Source of the DNA: Streptococcus parasanguinis
GTDB taxonomy: Bacteria > Bacillota > Bacilli > Lactobacillales > Streptococcaceae
DNA length: 64,000 nt
Reading direction: 5' to 3'
Assembly: GCF_019929185.1 (NCBI RefSeq)
Contig: NZ_JAHZPC010000008.1
Coordinates: 1 to 64,000, forward strand
Shown piece after piece: positions 46,341 to 55,113 of this stretch. The notes under the pieces were generated by a model. That model was not told the origin of the DNA and did no database searches. It saw nothing but the letters and a program-made list of their open reading frames with translations. Position 1 is the stretch's first letter. Every line of letters starts with the position of its first letter. Both the position numbers and the translations under genes were made by a program.

Positions 46341-46493
46341 GTACTCAATAAAAATCAAAGAGCAAACTAGGAAGCTAGCCGCAGGTTGCTCAAAGCACTG
46401 CTTTGAGGTTGTAGATAGAACTGACGAAGTAAGTAACATATATACGGTAAGGCGACGCTGACGTGGTTTGAATTTGATTTTCGAAGAGTATTA
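46341..46493 (-). repeat. BOX repeat element (boxA + boxC type)
   Basis: The segment matches the streptococcal BOX element in minus orientation. The boxA end is at the right (revcomp of tcgaagagtatt, followed by the accacgtcagcgtcgcc module), and the boxC end at the left contains gcggctagcttcctagtttg. No boxB copies are seen. It begins directly at the edge of the MerR gene ribosome site (46333-46340) and ends at the likely transcription start, so the BOX forms nearly the whole 5' leader. Confidence 0.92.
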
Positions 46494-46500
46494 CAAGGAT

Positions 46501-46531
46501 AGTATAACCCCTCCCCTTAGGTCAGAGTCAA
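46501..46531 (-). promoter_or_regulatory. MerR-type promoter with 19-bp spacer
   Basis: On the minus strand TTGACT (46526-46531) and TATACT (46501-46506) are separated by 19 bp rather than 17. The spacer has an imperfect dyad around CCTAAGG. That layout is the hallmark of promoters activated by MerR proteins through DNA distortion. Confidence 0.7.
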
Positions 46532-46559
46532 GACTTAACATAAAAATAGTTTTATTTCA

Positions 46560-46603
46560 GAAAAAAAGCTTGAGTAGTTCCATTGCGTTTTACTCAAACC
46601 CTT
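46560..46603 (-). terminator. Terminator after manA
   Basis: On the minus strand TTTGAGTA pairs with TACTCAAG and is followed by TTTTTTT. Confidence 0.75.
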
Positions 46604-46608
46604 TGTTT

Positions 46609-47553
46609 TTATGGGTGACTTACAATCAATTCTAAACCTTGCCCTTCCAAAGTCCAAGATTCAACATCGCTTGGCAAGATAAAGTGACTTCCTTTTTGAA
46701 TAGGATAATCCTTTCCATCTACAGTCAATTTTCCTTCTCCAGTTAAGACGCTCAATAAGCTGTAATCAGCGGTCTTTTCAAAATCAGCTTTTCCAGTCAG
46801 TTCCCACTTATAAACCGTAAAGAAATCACTTGCAACCAAGGTCGTCATCCGAAGATCATCGATCACAACTGTATCTGGATGGCTATTAGCTGGCTCCCCA
46901 ATATTCAACACATCAATTGATTTTTCTAGATGAAGCTCTCGCAAATTTCCTTGAGCATCCTTGCGGTCAAAATCATAAACCCGGTAGGTGGTATCACTCG
47001 ACTGTTGGGTTTCAAGAATCAAGATTCCAGAACCAATGGCGTGCATGGTTCCACTTGGCACATAGAAGAAATCTCCAGCCTTGACTGGAACTTTTGTCAG
47101 CAAGGCATCCCAGTTTTTATCTTCGATTTGCTGGCGGAGTTCTTCTTTTGACTCGGCATTGTGTCCATAGATAATCTCTGATCCTTCGTCAGCCGCAATC
47201 ACATACCAACACTCGGTTTTTCCAAGTTCTCCCTCATGCTCCATGGCATAGGTATCATCCGGGTGCACCTGTACACTAAGCCAGTCGTTAGCATCCAAAA
47301 TCTTTGTTAATAAAGGAAAGACAGGCTCTTTACGATTGCCGAATAATTCTCGGTGCTCTTGATAGAGCTGATCCAATCCCATTCCTTCGTATGGACCATT
47401 GGCCACTTTAGAAACGCCATGCGGATGGGCCGAAATCGCCCAAAATTCACCGACATGGTCACTCGGAATGTCGTAACCAAATTCCTCTTTTAGACGTGTT
47501 CCTCCCCAAATTTTTTCCTGCATCACTGAATGTAAAAATAATGGTTGTACCAT
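46609..47553 (-). CDS. manA: Mannose-6-phosphate isomerase, class I
   Basis: A 314-residue type I phosphomannose isomerase, interconverting mannose-6-phosphate and fructose-6-phosphate. Zinc ligands lie in VQVHPDD (about 94-100) and the following YVPSGTMHAIG stretch (about 165). Start at 47553 has a GAGGAGG site; the longer frame adds twelve residues across the -10 region. It is divergent from queG. Confidence 0.94.
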   Translation of the reverse strand: MVQPLFLHSVMQEKIWGGTRLKEEFGYDIPSDHVGEFWAISAHPHGVSKVANGPYEGMGLDQLYQEHRELFGNRKEPVFPLLTKILDANDWLSVQVHPDDTYAMEHEGELGKTECWYVIAADEGSEIIYGHNAESKEELRQQIEDKNWDALLTKVPVKAGDFFYVPSGTMHAIGSGILILETQQSSDTTYRVYDFDRKDAQGNLRELHLEKSIDVLNIGEPANSHPDTVVIDDLRMTTLVASDFFTVYKWELTGKADFEKTADYSLLSVLTGEGKLTVDGKDYPIQKGSHFILPSDVESWTLEGQGLELIVSHP

Positions 47554-47580
47554 AATATCCTCCTCACATTTCATGTTTCT

Positions 47581-47609
47581 ATTATACAAAAAAAAGAAAG
47601 CTTTTGAAA
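47581..47609 (-). promoter_or_regulatory. manA promoter
   Basis: On the minus strand TATAAT (47581-47586) is preceded by TTTCAA (47604-47609) at 17-bp spacing. Confidence 0.6.
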
Positions 47610-47632
47610 GCCCTTCCTGATCGTTTCCTTTC

Positions 47633-47661
47633 TCGCCAGAAACTTTATTTTTGTGTATAAT
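47633..47661 (+). promoter_or_regulatory. queG promoter abutting the start codon
   Basis: TATAAT at 47656-47661 is preceded at 17 bp by TCGCCA. The A of the queG ATG at 47669 is eight bases after the -10, where transcription would begin, so the mRNA may be leaderless. Confidence 0.6.
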
Positions 47662-47668
47662 GAAAGGG

Positions 47669-48808
47669 ATGACACTAAAAGAAAATATTATCCAACTGGC
47701 ACATTCTATTGGGATTTCAAAAATTGGATTTACAACTGCTGATGACTTTGCTTATTTGGAAAAATCGCTCCGCTTGGCCGTTGAGGAAGGACGGAATTCT
47801 GGATTCGAGCATAAGAATATTGAAGAGCGCATCCACCCCAAATTAAGTCTCTCCTCCGCAAAGACGATCATCTCAATCGCTGTCGCCTACCCCCACAAAC
47901 TCAAGCAACAACCTCAAAAAACAGCCTATAAAAGAGGAAAATTCACGCCCAACAGCTGGGGATTAGACTACCATTATGTCCTTCAAGACAAGCTCAACCG
48001 CTTAGCTGCTGGAATTGAAGAAATGACGCAAGATTTTGAATACAAAGGCATGGTCGATACTGGAGCACTGGTTGATACGGCTGTCGCCCAACGAGCTGGA
48101 ATTGGCTTTATCGGAAAAAATGGCTTAGTCATTTCAAAAGAATACGGTTCTTACATGTTTTTGGGGGAATTGATTACCAATCTCGAAATTGAACCAGATC
48201 ATCCTGTCGACTATGGTTGTGGAGACTGTCGACGTTGTTTAGATGCATGCCCAACCTCCTGCCTAATCGGAGATGGCTCTATGAATGCAAAACGCTGTTT
48301 GTCTTTCCAAACTCAGGACAAGGGCATGATGGACCTAGAATTTCGCAAGAAAATTAAAACGGTCATCTATGGATGTGACATCTGTCAGATTAGCTGCCCT
48401 TATAACAAAGGGCTGGATAATCCCTTGGCAACAGAAATCGATCCTGATCTGGCTCATCCAGAGTTGATTCCTTTTCTCGAGCTGTCAAACGGACAATTTA
48501 AGGAAAAATTCGGGCATGTTGCTGGAAGCTGGCGAGGCAAGAATATCCTCCAGCGCAATGCCATTATCGCACTAGCCAATGCCAATGACCGCTCAGCCAT
48601 CCCTAAACTCCTGAACATCATCGAGACCTCGCAAAATCAGATCCATATTGCAACGGCTATCTGGTCTTTAGGGCAACTGCTCCGTGAAGTCACTCCAGAC
48701 CTTGTTGAGCTCTTACTGAATATCAAACATCCGACTAATGCTATCATAGAAGAACGAACTGCTTTCTTTGAAAAATTCGGCATTCAAGCAGTTTCACAGC
48801 TACAATGA
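47669..48808 (+). CDS. queG: Epoxyqueuosine reductase
   Basis: A 379-residue cobalamin- and iron-sulfur-dependent enzyme that performs the last step of queuosine synthesis in tRNA. Two 4Fe-4S motifs are visible: CGDCRRCLDACPTSC (about 180-195) and CDICQISCPYNKG (about 235-248). A HEAT-like C-terminal domain follows. The longest frame begins at 47651 and would include the -10 box; the ATG at 47669 is the sensible start. It is convergent with the GNAT gene. Confidence 0.93.
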   Translation: MTLKENIIQLAHSIGISKIGFTTADDFAYLEKSLRLAVEEGRNSGFEHKNIEERIHPKLSLSSAKTIISIAVAYPHKLKQQPQKTAYKRGKFTPNSWGLDYHYVLQDKLNRLAAGIEEMTQDFEYKGMVDTGALVDTAVAQRAGIGFIGKNGLVISKEYGSYMFLGELITNLEIEPDHPVDYGCGDCRRCLDACPTSCLIGDGSMNAKRCLSFQTQDKGMMDLEFRKKIKTVIYGCDICQISCPYNKGLDNPLATEIDPDLAHPELIPFLELSNGQFKEKFGHVAGSWRGKNILQRNAIIALANANDRSAIPKLLNIIETSQNQIHIATAIWSLGQLLREVTPDLVELLLNIKHPTNAIIEERTAFFEKFGIQAVSQLQ

Positions 48809-48843
48809 AAAAAACACTAAGATTGTAACCTTAGTGTTTTTTT
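48808..48843. terminator. Bidirectional terminator between queG and the acetyltransferase gene
   Basis: aaaaaacactaag pairs with cttagtgtttttt across a short loop, overlapping the 3' end of the minus-strand gene. Confidence 0.88.
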
Positions 48844-49457
48844 AGTTCCTTCAAGAAATACCAGCTCCCCATTTCTACATGGTTAAAGCTAATCTCGTTA
48901 GAGTAGACTTCCTTGTAGCCATTTTTGGTATAAAAATAGACATTTCCCTTCGTATTGGTATAAAAGGCTAGTTTTTCTCCTTTAACCTCTTCCAAGAAAG
49001 GCTCAATTCCCTCTGTCATAAAGCGACTGCCATAGCCCTGCCGTTGGTGTTTAGGGGCGACAGCGAGAAGCATTAAATACCAATCAAAGTCTACATTTTG
49101 CTCCAATTCCTTATCCGTGTCCTCCATAAATTTAAAGTAGGCCAACATATTCTTCAAGGAAATAAACTTGAGCAAACCCAATCCCCCATTTAAGAGATAG
49201 GCTCGAAAAGGAATCGGTCCCTTTTGTAACAAGGCAACTGCATAAATTTCATCGTTCTTTTCTGCTACAAGGCAAATATGGTGCTTGAGAAAAACCTTTA
49301 CCAAGATGCGCATCATTGCCTCAACAAAGGCAGGATACTTCTTGGGATCACGTACCAAATCCTTGATGACTTTTAAAAATAGATACTCCTCAAAGGCTGT
49401 ACTGGCTACTCGAACCACCTGATCCAGATCTGCTTTTTCTGCTTTTCTGTACTTCAT
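48831..49457 (-). CDS. GNAT-family N-acetyltransferase
   Basis: A 208-residue acetyltransferase. The acetyl-CoA loop is in LLAVAPKHQRQGYGSRFM (about 130-147), with the RQGYGS version of the Q/R-x-x-G-x-G/A motif. The rest is variable and gives no substrate. The start has AGGAG. It may act on a small amine, peptide or aminoglycoside; this cannot be decided. Confidence 0.85.
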   Translation of the reverse strand: MKYRKAEKADLDQVVRVASTAFEEYLFLKVIKDLVRDPKKYPAFVEAMMRILVKVFLKHHICLVAEKNDEIYAVALLQKGPIPFRAYLLNGGLGLLKFISLKNMLAYFKFMEDTDKELEQNVDFDWYLMLLAVAPKHQRQGYGSRFMTEGIEPFLEEVKGEKLAFYTNTKGNVYFYTKNGYKEVYSNEISFNHVEMGSWYFLKELKKH

Positions 49458-49540
49458 CTTCTCTCCTATTCTAAATCTACCTTCCAGTATACACTATCTT
49501 TCACCCTTACACAAAGGTCAATTTTTAGGAATTTGTTCAT

Positions 49541-50056
49541 TCAAACCAGCAAAAAGAGTCCTCCCCAGACGAGCCCCAATCCCCAAGCAACGAGAACGTC
49601 CTTGGGATAATGAACCCCTCCAAGAACTCGGACAAGGGCTAATAGAAGAGATAGGAGCATCGAGCACATTCCAAACGGAAGCGACAACTGACAGACACAC
49701 ATAGAAATAATGGTCGCCGAAAATACATGTCGGCTAGGAAAGGAATGTCCGGATGAATTCTTTTCTAATAATGGTTGAATCTCCCACTTCTCATAAGGTC
49801 TCGGAACATTGACCCAATGACGAAAGATGCTAAACAAGACAAAACCCGAAGCAGGGATCCAGATAAAAGGCCAGATTTCTCCCATTGAAGTTTTCTTAAA
49901 AAACAGCCAACAAAAGACCAGGCCGTAGATGCCTGGCATGGCGAACGTCAGGATTCGATTCATCCTTTGAAGAACCTGCACACGACGTGGCTTTCTCGTA
50001 AAAGGCAGGGTTAGCCAACGATAAAATTTCAGATAATCTTGAAGATTGGGCTTCAT
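49541..50056 (-). CDS. PAP2-family membrane phosphatase
   Basis: A 171-residue membrane protein with about five spans and the acid phosphatase motifs NVPRPYEKW (region 1), SGHSFPSRHVFSA (region 2) and RVLGGVHYPKDV (region 3, with catalytic His). Such enzymes dephosphorylate undecaprenyl pyrophosphate or other lipid phosphates at the membrane. Start at 50056 has AGGAG seven bases upstream. Monocistronic. Confidence 0.88.
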   Translation of the reverse strand: MKPNLQDYLKFYRWLTLPFTRKPRRVQVLQRMNRILTFAMPGIYGLVFCWLFFKKTSMGEIWPFIWIPASGFVLFSIFRHWVNVPRPYEKWEIQPLLEKNSSGHSFPSRHVFSATIISMCVCQLSLPFGMCSMLLSLLLALVRVLGGVHYPKDVLVAWGLGLVWGGLFLLV

Positions 50057-50241
50057 GTTGGCACTCCTGTCTATCATCTCGTTTTTGTACTACTAGTATA
50101 CGCGATCCTAAGAAAGCCTGTCAAGCCAGGCTTCTTTTTTATCCTCTCTTTCTTCTTTTTAACATTAGAAGCGATCTATTTTTGACGCTTTGTCATTTTT
50201 CTGTACCTAAGAATCGTCTTTCCCATCCCTTCTTCCAGCAT

Positions 50242-50292
50242 AAAAAATAGGATAGAAGCACATAGAATTGCCTTCTATCCTATTTTTTTACT
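50242..50292. terminator. Strong bidirectional terminator after the ABC exporter operon
   Basis: aaaaaataggatagaag pairs with cttctatcctatttttt. On the minus strand it is followed by TTTTTTAT. Confidence 0.88.
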
Positions 50293-50321
50293 TTACATTT
50301 CACAAGCCTTGTATCTTGATT

Positions 50322-52082
50322 TCATGCTACTTCTTCTGTGAATTGGCTATTATAGAGATCAGCATAGAAGCCATTTTGGCTCATGAGTTCTTGGTGGTTG
50401 CCTTGCTCGATAATATTTCCATCTTTCATCACGAGAATCAGATCCGCATTACGGATAGTGGACAAGCGATGGGCAATGACAAAGGAAGTTCGGCCTTCCA
50501 TGAGTTTGTCCATGGCTTTTTGAATCAACTCTTCTGTACGGGTATCGACAGATGAGGTTGCTTCATCCAAGATGAGGAGCGGAGCATCCTTCAAGAGGGC
50601 ACGCGCAATGGTCAAGAGTTGCTTTTGACCAACGGACAAGGTCACTGAATCATCTAATACAGTATCATAGCCATTCGGCAAGGTCCGAATAAAGTGATGG
50701 ACCCCAACAGCTCGGGTTGCCGCTTCGACCGCTTCATCTGAAATATCGGTTTGATTGAAGACCAGGTTTTCTCGAATAGTGCCTTCAAAGAGCCAGGTAT
50801 CTTGCAAGACCATCGAAAAGGCATCATGAACTTCTTCTCGGCTCATGGCCTTAGTATCCACACCATCGATGGTAATTTTACCAGCTTGAATGTCGTAAAA
50901 ACGCATCAAGAGATTGACCATGGTGGTCTTACCAGCACCTGTTGGACCAACAATAGCCACCTTCTGTCCTGGCTTCGCTTCAGCTGTAAAGTCATGGATA
51001 ATAGTCTTATCTGATGAATAGCCAAAACGCACATGTTCAAAGGTAACATGACCTTCGGGTGTTTCCAATTGACGTGTTTTTTGGGATTCGTCTTCCATTT
51101 CTTCTTCGTCTAAGAATTCAAAGACACGCCCCATAGCAGCACTGGCTGATTGCAATTGGGTAATTCCTTGCGCCATTTGACCGATTGGTTGGGTAAAGAT
51201 GCGGACATAGGTCATAAAGGCCACAATGGTCCCGATGGTAATGTCTCCATTAATGGTGAGGACAGCCCCAACGATACAGACCATGACATAGCCGAAATTC
51301 CCTACAAACTGCATCAAGGGCATCATGATCCCAGAGAAGAATTGGGATTTCCACATGCTATGGTACAAATCTTGGTTGATGGCATCAAAATGATTTTTGG
51401 CTTGGTGACGGCCATTGTAGGAAATGACGATATTGTGGCCACTATAGATTTCTTCAACATAACCTGAAACTTTGGCAAGGTTGTCCTGTTGTTGCTTAAA
51501 GAGAGGCTGGCTCTTGACCATAATAATGCTGGAAAGAGCAAAACCTGCAAAGACGGACACAATCGCTGTCACCGCCAAGTGCCAGTCCGTCTTAAACATC
51601 ATAAAGATGGAGCCAATCAATAAGACAATAGAAGAGACCATTTGAACCAAGCTTTGGTTAAAGGATTGGGTCATCAAATCCACGTCATTGGTCACACGAG
51701 ACAAGGTATCTCCTTGTTCATGGCTATCAAAATATTGGAGGGGCACGCGATTGATCTTCTCAGCAATAGCATTGCGCAAGCGTTCTGCAAAGCGCTGAAT
51801 CATCGTTGAGATAATGAAACTACTGCTGTAGGACACCAGTGCTCCAACTCCATAAAGGATGGCTAAGGTCAGGGCAATCGAAGTGATCTTATCAATATCA
51901 ATGGCGCCTCCCATCCCTTTTGTAATGGTATCTGTAATTTCTTTTAACTTATCCGGTCCAATAACCGTGATAATACTCGATACGACCGAAAAGAGGATAG
52001 CAACTAGGAAAAATAGGTGGAAGCCCTTCAAATAGGGAGAAAGTTGTCTCCAAAGGGACGATTCTTGTTTTGTTTTATGCAT
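50322..52082 (-). CDS. Heterodimeric ABC exporter subunit, canonical ATPase half
   Basis: A 586-residue exporter half with a six-span membrane domain (about 20-310) and an ATPase domain. Walker A is GPTGAGKTT, the signature is LSVGQKQ, and Walker B LLILDEATSSVD keeps the catalytic Glu. It starts at 52082 with GAGGAG upstream, overlapping the previous gene by eight bases. It pairs with the upstream subunit to form a multidrug or lipid exporter of the EfrAB/LmrCD/BmrCD type. Regulated by the MarR protein at 53874. Confidence 0.9.
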   Translation of the reverse strand: MHKTKQESSLWRQLSPYLKGFHLFFLVAILFSVVSSIITVIGPDKLKEITDTITKGMGGAIDIDKITSIALTLAILYGVGALVSYSSSFIISTMIQRFAERLRNAIAEKINRVPLQYFDSHEQGDTLSRVTNDVDLMTQSFNQSLVQMVSSIVLLIGSIFMMFKTDWHLAVTAIVSVFAGFALSSIIMVKSQPLFKQQQDNLAKVSGYVEEIYSGHNIVISYNGRHQAKNHFDAINQDLYHSMWKSQFFSGIMMPLMQFVGNFGYVMVCIVGAVLTINGDITIGTIVAFMTYVRIFTQPIGQMAQGITQLQSASAAMGRVFEFLDEEEMEDESQKTRQLETPEGHVTFEHVRFGYSSDKTIIHDFTAEAKPGQKVAIVGPTGAGKTTMVNLLMRFYDIQAGKITIDGVDTKAMSREEVHDAFSMVLQDTWLFEGTIRENLVFNQTDISDEAVEAATRAVGVHHFIRTLPNGYDTVLDDSVTLSVGQKQLLTIARALLKDAPLLILDEATSSVDTRTEELIQKAMDKLMEGRTSFVIAHRLSTIRNADLILVMKDGNIIEQGNHQELMSQNGFYADLYNSQFTEEVA

Positions 52083-53877
52083 GTTCCAACTCCTCCTTAG
52101 ACAATTGTGAATAGGCAATTTCTTGATAGACTTCATTGGTCGCAAGCAATTCCTTGTGGGTACCTTGACCGACGACCTTCCCTTGATCCAAGACCAAAAT
52201 CAAATCCGCATCCATAATGGTCGAAATCCGTTGCGCAACGATCAATTTGGTCGTATCTGCCAACTTTTCTTTTAGGGCTTGTCGCAAGATCCGATCTGTT
52301 TTATAATCCAGGGCTGAGAAGGAATCATCAAAGATGAGGATCTCGGGCTTGCGTGCAAGGGCACGCGCAATCGCCAAACGTTGACGTTGTCCTCCAGAGA
52401 AGTTGCTTCCTCCTTGCGCTACTTCTGTATCCAAGCCCTTCTCTTTTGCGGCAACAAACTCTTTGGCTTGGGCCAATTCAAGAGCTTTCCAGATGGCTTC
52501 ATCCTCTAATTTTCCTTGGCTACTTTCCCCAAATTCCATATTGGAGCGAATCGTGCCACTAAAGAGCACTGCTTTTTGTGGAATGTAGCCGACTTTATTG
52601 TTCAATTCTTGGTGGCTATAGTCCTTGACATTCACCCCATCCACTAAGATCTTTCCTTCTGTCGCATCGTAAAAACGCGGGATTAAATTGACCAAAGTGG
52701 ATTTACCAGAACCAGTTGATCCGATGAAGGCAACGGTTTGTCCTTTCTGAGCTGAGAAGGTCACGTGCTCAATCACAGCACGGGAAGTCCGTCCATATCG
52801 GAAGGAAACGTCTTGAAATTCTACTGTACCTGCTTGGCCTGTTGTTTCTTTTGACTCACTTGGGAAGGCTACAGACGGTTCAAGAGCCAAGACCTGATTA
52901 ATCCGTTTTGCGGATACCAAGGCACGAGGAAGGATAATCAAGATGGCCACCATCATCATAAAGCCAATGACAACCTGCATGGCGTAAGAGGAGAAGGTGA
53001 TCATATCTGAGAAGACCTTGGTCCGATCCGCTAATGCAGGACTGGCGAGGATCTTTGTAGGATCTTTTGGCATGGCGATATCATTGATCAAGTGCGCCCC
53101 AATCCAGTAGATAGCCAGGGTCAACCCACTTGATACCACTGTCATGACAGGGTTCATCAAAGACATCAACCGATAAACAAAGAGATTTAGACGGGTTAAG
53201 CCCTTGTTTTCAGCCTGGAATTTCTCATTTTGATACGCTTCCGCATTGTAGGCGCGAACCACTCGCACCCCAGTCAAACTCTCCCGTGTCGTCGCATTCA
53301 AAGCATCGGTCAAACCTTGAACCTTTTGCTGGCGCGGAAAGGCAATAAGAACCAGAACAGAGAGCAGAATCAAGACCATCAAGACCGCAATCCCAACAGA
53401 CGTTGTCCAGGCACTGCTCTTCCCCCAAATCTTGGTCAAGGCCCAAATCGCCATAATGGGACCACGCGTCACAACTTGCATCCCCATCACAATCATGATT
53501 TGCAACTGGGTCAAATCGTTGGTCGTCCGGGTCAAGAGAGAGGGAACGGAGAATTTCTTGATCTCGGCATCAGAGTAATCCATCACTTGATGAAAAATCA
53601 CTCCTCGAAGTCGCGTCGTAAAGCTGGCAGCGACTCGTGATGCTAGAAAGCCCACAAAAACTGCCATCAGAAAACTCCCAAAGGAGAAGAGCAACATCTT
53701 GCTCCCTGGCTCCATGATATCAGAAACCTTGGTCCCCTCCTTAGCTAAGAGGGTCGTGATATCAGATAAGTATTCAGGAGTCTTTAAATCCATCCAAACC
53801 GCTAGACAGATAAAGACCGTACTAAGGGCAATCATGCCCCATTCTTTGGCGGTTAAGCGCCGAAATATATTGATCAT
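52075..53877 (-). CDS. Heterodimeric ABC exporter subunit, degenerate ATPase half
   Basis: A 600-residue exporter half. The membrane domain covers about 15-320. Walker A is GSTGSGKST and the signature is SGGQRQR. Walker B reads IFDDSFSALD, where the catalytic Glu is Asp. Heterodimeric exporters commonly carry one such degenerate site. It overlaps marR by four bases (ATGA), so it is coupled to the repressor. Confidence 0.9.
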   Translation of the reverse strand: MINIFRRLTAKEWGMIALSTVFICLAVWMDLKTPEYLSDITTLLAKEGTKVSDIMEPGSKMLLFSFGSFLMAVFVGFLASRVAASFTTRLRGVIFHQVMDYSDAEIKKFSVPSLLTRTTNDLTQLQIMIVMGMQVVTRGPIMAIWALTKIWGKSSAWTTSVGIAVLMVLILLSVLVLIAFPRQQKVQGLTDALNATTRESLTGVRVVRAYNAEAYQNEKFQAENKGLTRLNLFVYRLMSLMNPVMTVVSSGLTLAIYWIGAHLINDIAMPKDPTKILASPALADRTKVFSDMITFSSYAMQVVIGFMMMVAILIILPRALVSAKRINQVLALEPSVAFPSESKETTGQAGTVEFQDVSFRYGRTSRAVIEHVTFSAQKGQTVAFIGSTGSGKSTLVNLIPRFYDATEGKILVDGVNVKDYSHQELNNKVGYIPQKAVLFSGTIRSNMEFGESSQGKLEDEAIWKALELAQAKEFVAAKEKGLDTEVAQGGSNFSGGQRQRLAIARALARKPEILIFDDSFSALDYKTDRILRQALKEKLADTTKLIVAQRISTIMDADLILVLDQGKVVGQGTHKELLATNEVYQEIAYSQLSKEELEHA

Positions 53878-54323
53878 TCCTCGCTCCTTTTTTTCATATT
53901 CTCATAAAATTGCTGCATAACCTTGAAAAAGATAGCCAATTCTTCTTCTGATACACCCGCTACTAGACTCCGTTCTACCTCTTCAAAGAATTGCTTCATG
54001 TCATTCAAATTGGCTTTCACACTGTCTGTTAGGTAGACATACTTGGCCCGTTTATCGGTCGGACTAGCCTCTAAATAAATAAACCCATTTTTCTCCATTC
54101 GCTTGATCAGATTACTGGTCACGGATTTTGTGATATGAAGTTCCTGTTCAACATCCCGAATCAAGGTCACTTTTCCCTCCTTTTCACGATGAGATAAGAA
54201 TCTCAATACCTGACCTTGTGGTCCTGCGCTAAATTCAAACCCACGCTTCTTAGCTTCTCTTTCCACCATGAGGTGAATGAGATGGCCAATTTTTTTTAAT
54301 TCTTGTAATGGCTTTTCCATCAT
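53874..54323 (-). CDS. MarR-family repressor of the ABC exporter
   Basis: A 149-residue MarR-type winged-helix regulator. The DNA-binding part is VTLIRDVEQELHITKSVTSNLIKRMEKNGFIYLEASPTDKRAKYVYLT, residues about 55-100, with the typical DKR wing. First gene of a three-gene operon with the exporter. An inverted repeat over its own promoter marks the operator, so it probably represses itself until a drug or metabolite is bound. Confidence 0.92.
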   Translation of the reverse strand: MMEKPLQELKKIGHLIHLMVEREAKKRGFEFSAGPQGQVLRFLSHREKEGKVTLIRDVEQELHITKSVTSNLIKRMEKNGFIYLEASPTDKRAKYVYLTDSVKANLNDMKQFFEEVERSLVAGVSEEELAIFFKVMQQFYENMKKRSEE

Positions 54324-54330
54324 TCCTCCA

Positions 54331-54372
54331 AATAGTTCTCATAAGAACTTTAAAGTTGCTATGAGAACTATT
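54331..54372. promoter_or_regulatory. MarR operator: 13-bp inverted repeat
   Basis: aatagttctcata (54331-54343) and tatgagaactatt (54360-54372) are perfect inverted copies with 16 bases between. The right arm overlaps the -10. A third related half-site, tataagaacta, is at 54410-54420. Confidence 0.85.
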
Positions 54373-54397
54373 TTAGTACAAAAAAGATCCCTGTCAA
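54370..54397 (-). promoter_or_regulatory. Promoter of the marR-ABC exporter operon
   Basis: On the minus strand TTGACA (54392-54397) and TAAAAT (54370-54375) are 16 bp apart; the operator overlaps the -10. Confidence 0.82.
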
Positions 54398-54455
54398 GAA
54401 AAAAGTTTCTATAAGAACTAAAAAAATGGAGCCCAATCGACTCCATTAATGACTT

Positions 54456-54866
54456 CTAGATAATAATGCCTTCTAGATGATCCATTTCGTGCTGACAGAT
54501 CTGGGCTGGAAAACCTGACAATTGAATTGTTTTTGCTTTCCAATTCACATCTCGATAGGCCACTGAAATCTCCTCATAACGAGTGGTCGGCCGACACCCC
54601 ATCAAGGACAAGCATCCTTCCTCTGTTTGGTAAGGCTTTTTCTTTTCAAGGAGAACCGGATTAAACAGGACCAGATTTTCACTTCCCATTCGGATGATAA
54701 TCGCCCGTTTTTTCACCCCGATCATATTAGCCGCTAAACCGACACACTCAAGGAGATGAGCATTTAAGGTGTCCTGCAAATCCAAAGCCAAGGTGCGATC
54801 CTCAGGTGTCGCTTCTTCTGACTTTTGACCCAAGAATAAGACATCCTTTACAATATTCTTTTTCAT
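54456..54866 (-). CDS. Peptide deformylase-like protein with altered motif 1
   Basis: A 136-residue protein of the peptide deformylase fold. Motif 2 EGCLS (83-87) and motif 3 HEMDH (126-130) supply the Cys and two His metal ligands and the catalytic Glu. Motif 1, normally GxGLAAxQ, reads GLAANM (43-48): the conserved Gln, which stabilises the transition state, is Met48. It could be a weak or specialised deformylase next to the true Def, which is not in the window. Start at 54866 follows GAGGAAG; the longest frame runs 168 bases into the dispersed repeat. Confidence 0.8.
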   Translation of the reverse strand: MKKNIVKDVLFLGQKSEEATPEDRTLALDLQDTLNAHLLECVGLAANMIGVKKRAIIIRMGSENLVLFNPVLLEKKKPYQTEEGCLSLMGCRPTTRYEEISVAYRDVNWKAKTIQLSGFPAQICQHEMDHLEGIII

Positions 54867-54902
54867 TTCTTCCTCACTTCTTGATAGATAGATGAAAGAA
54901 GT

Positions 54903-55075
54903 GAGTGGGACAGAAATCGGTAATTCGTTAGAATTCGATTTCGTCGTCCCACCTCCGCACAGTTGAGTAGGGCTGTAAAAGCTGATGAAATCAGTGTAGT
55001 AGAGCCCACTCAACCACTGCATCTTGCTCGACAATCCAAAAATAATTGAGAGGCTAGGACTTGTGTCCCAGCCTC
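54903..55075 (-). repeat. Dispersed 175-bp structured repeat, copy 3 (inverted)
   Basis: Reverse complement of copy 2 at 45407-45581 with a few differences, mainly in the left hairpin (tgtgtcccagcc here). It lies between the fructokinase and the deformylase-like gene, both transcribed leftward. Confidence 0.88.
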
Positions 55076-55113
55076 CTCGCTCTTGTTTCTAACCTCTAAG
55101 AGACAATTGCTTC

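Noticed and set aside
50105..50138. aagcctg/caggctt hairpin upstream of the PAP2 gene
   Set aside because: The T run follows on the plus strand, where no gene ends; on the minus strand it lacks a U tract and overlaps the likely leader of the PAP2 gene.
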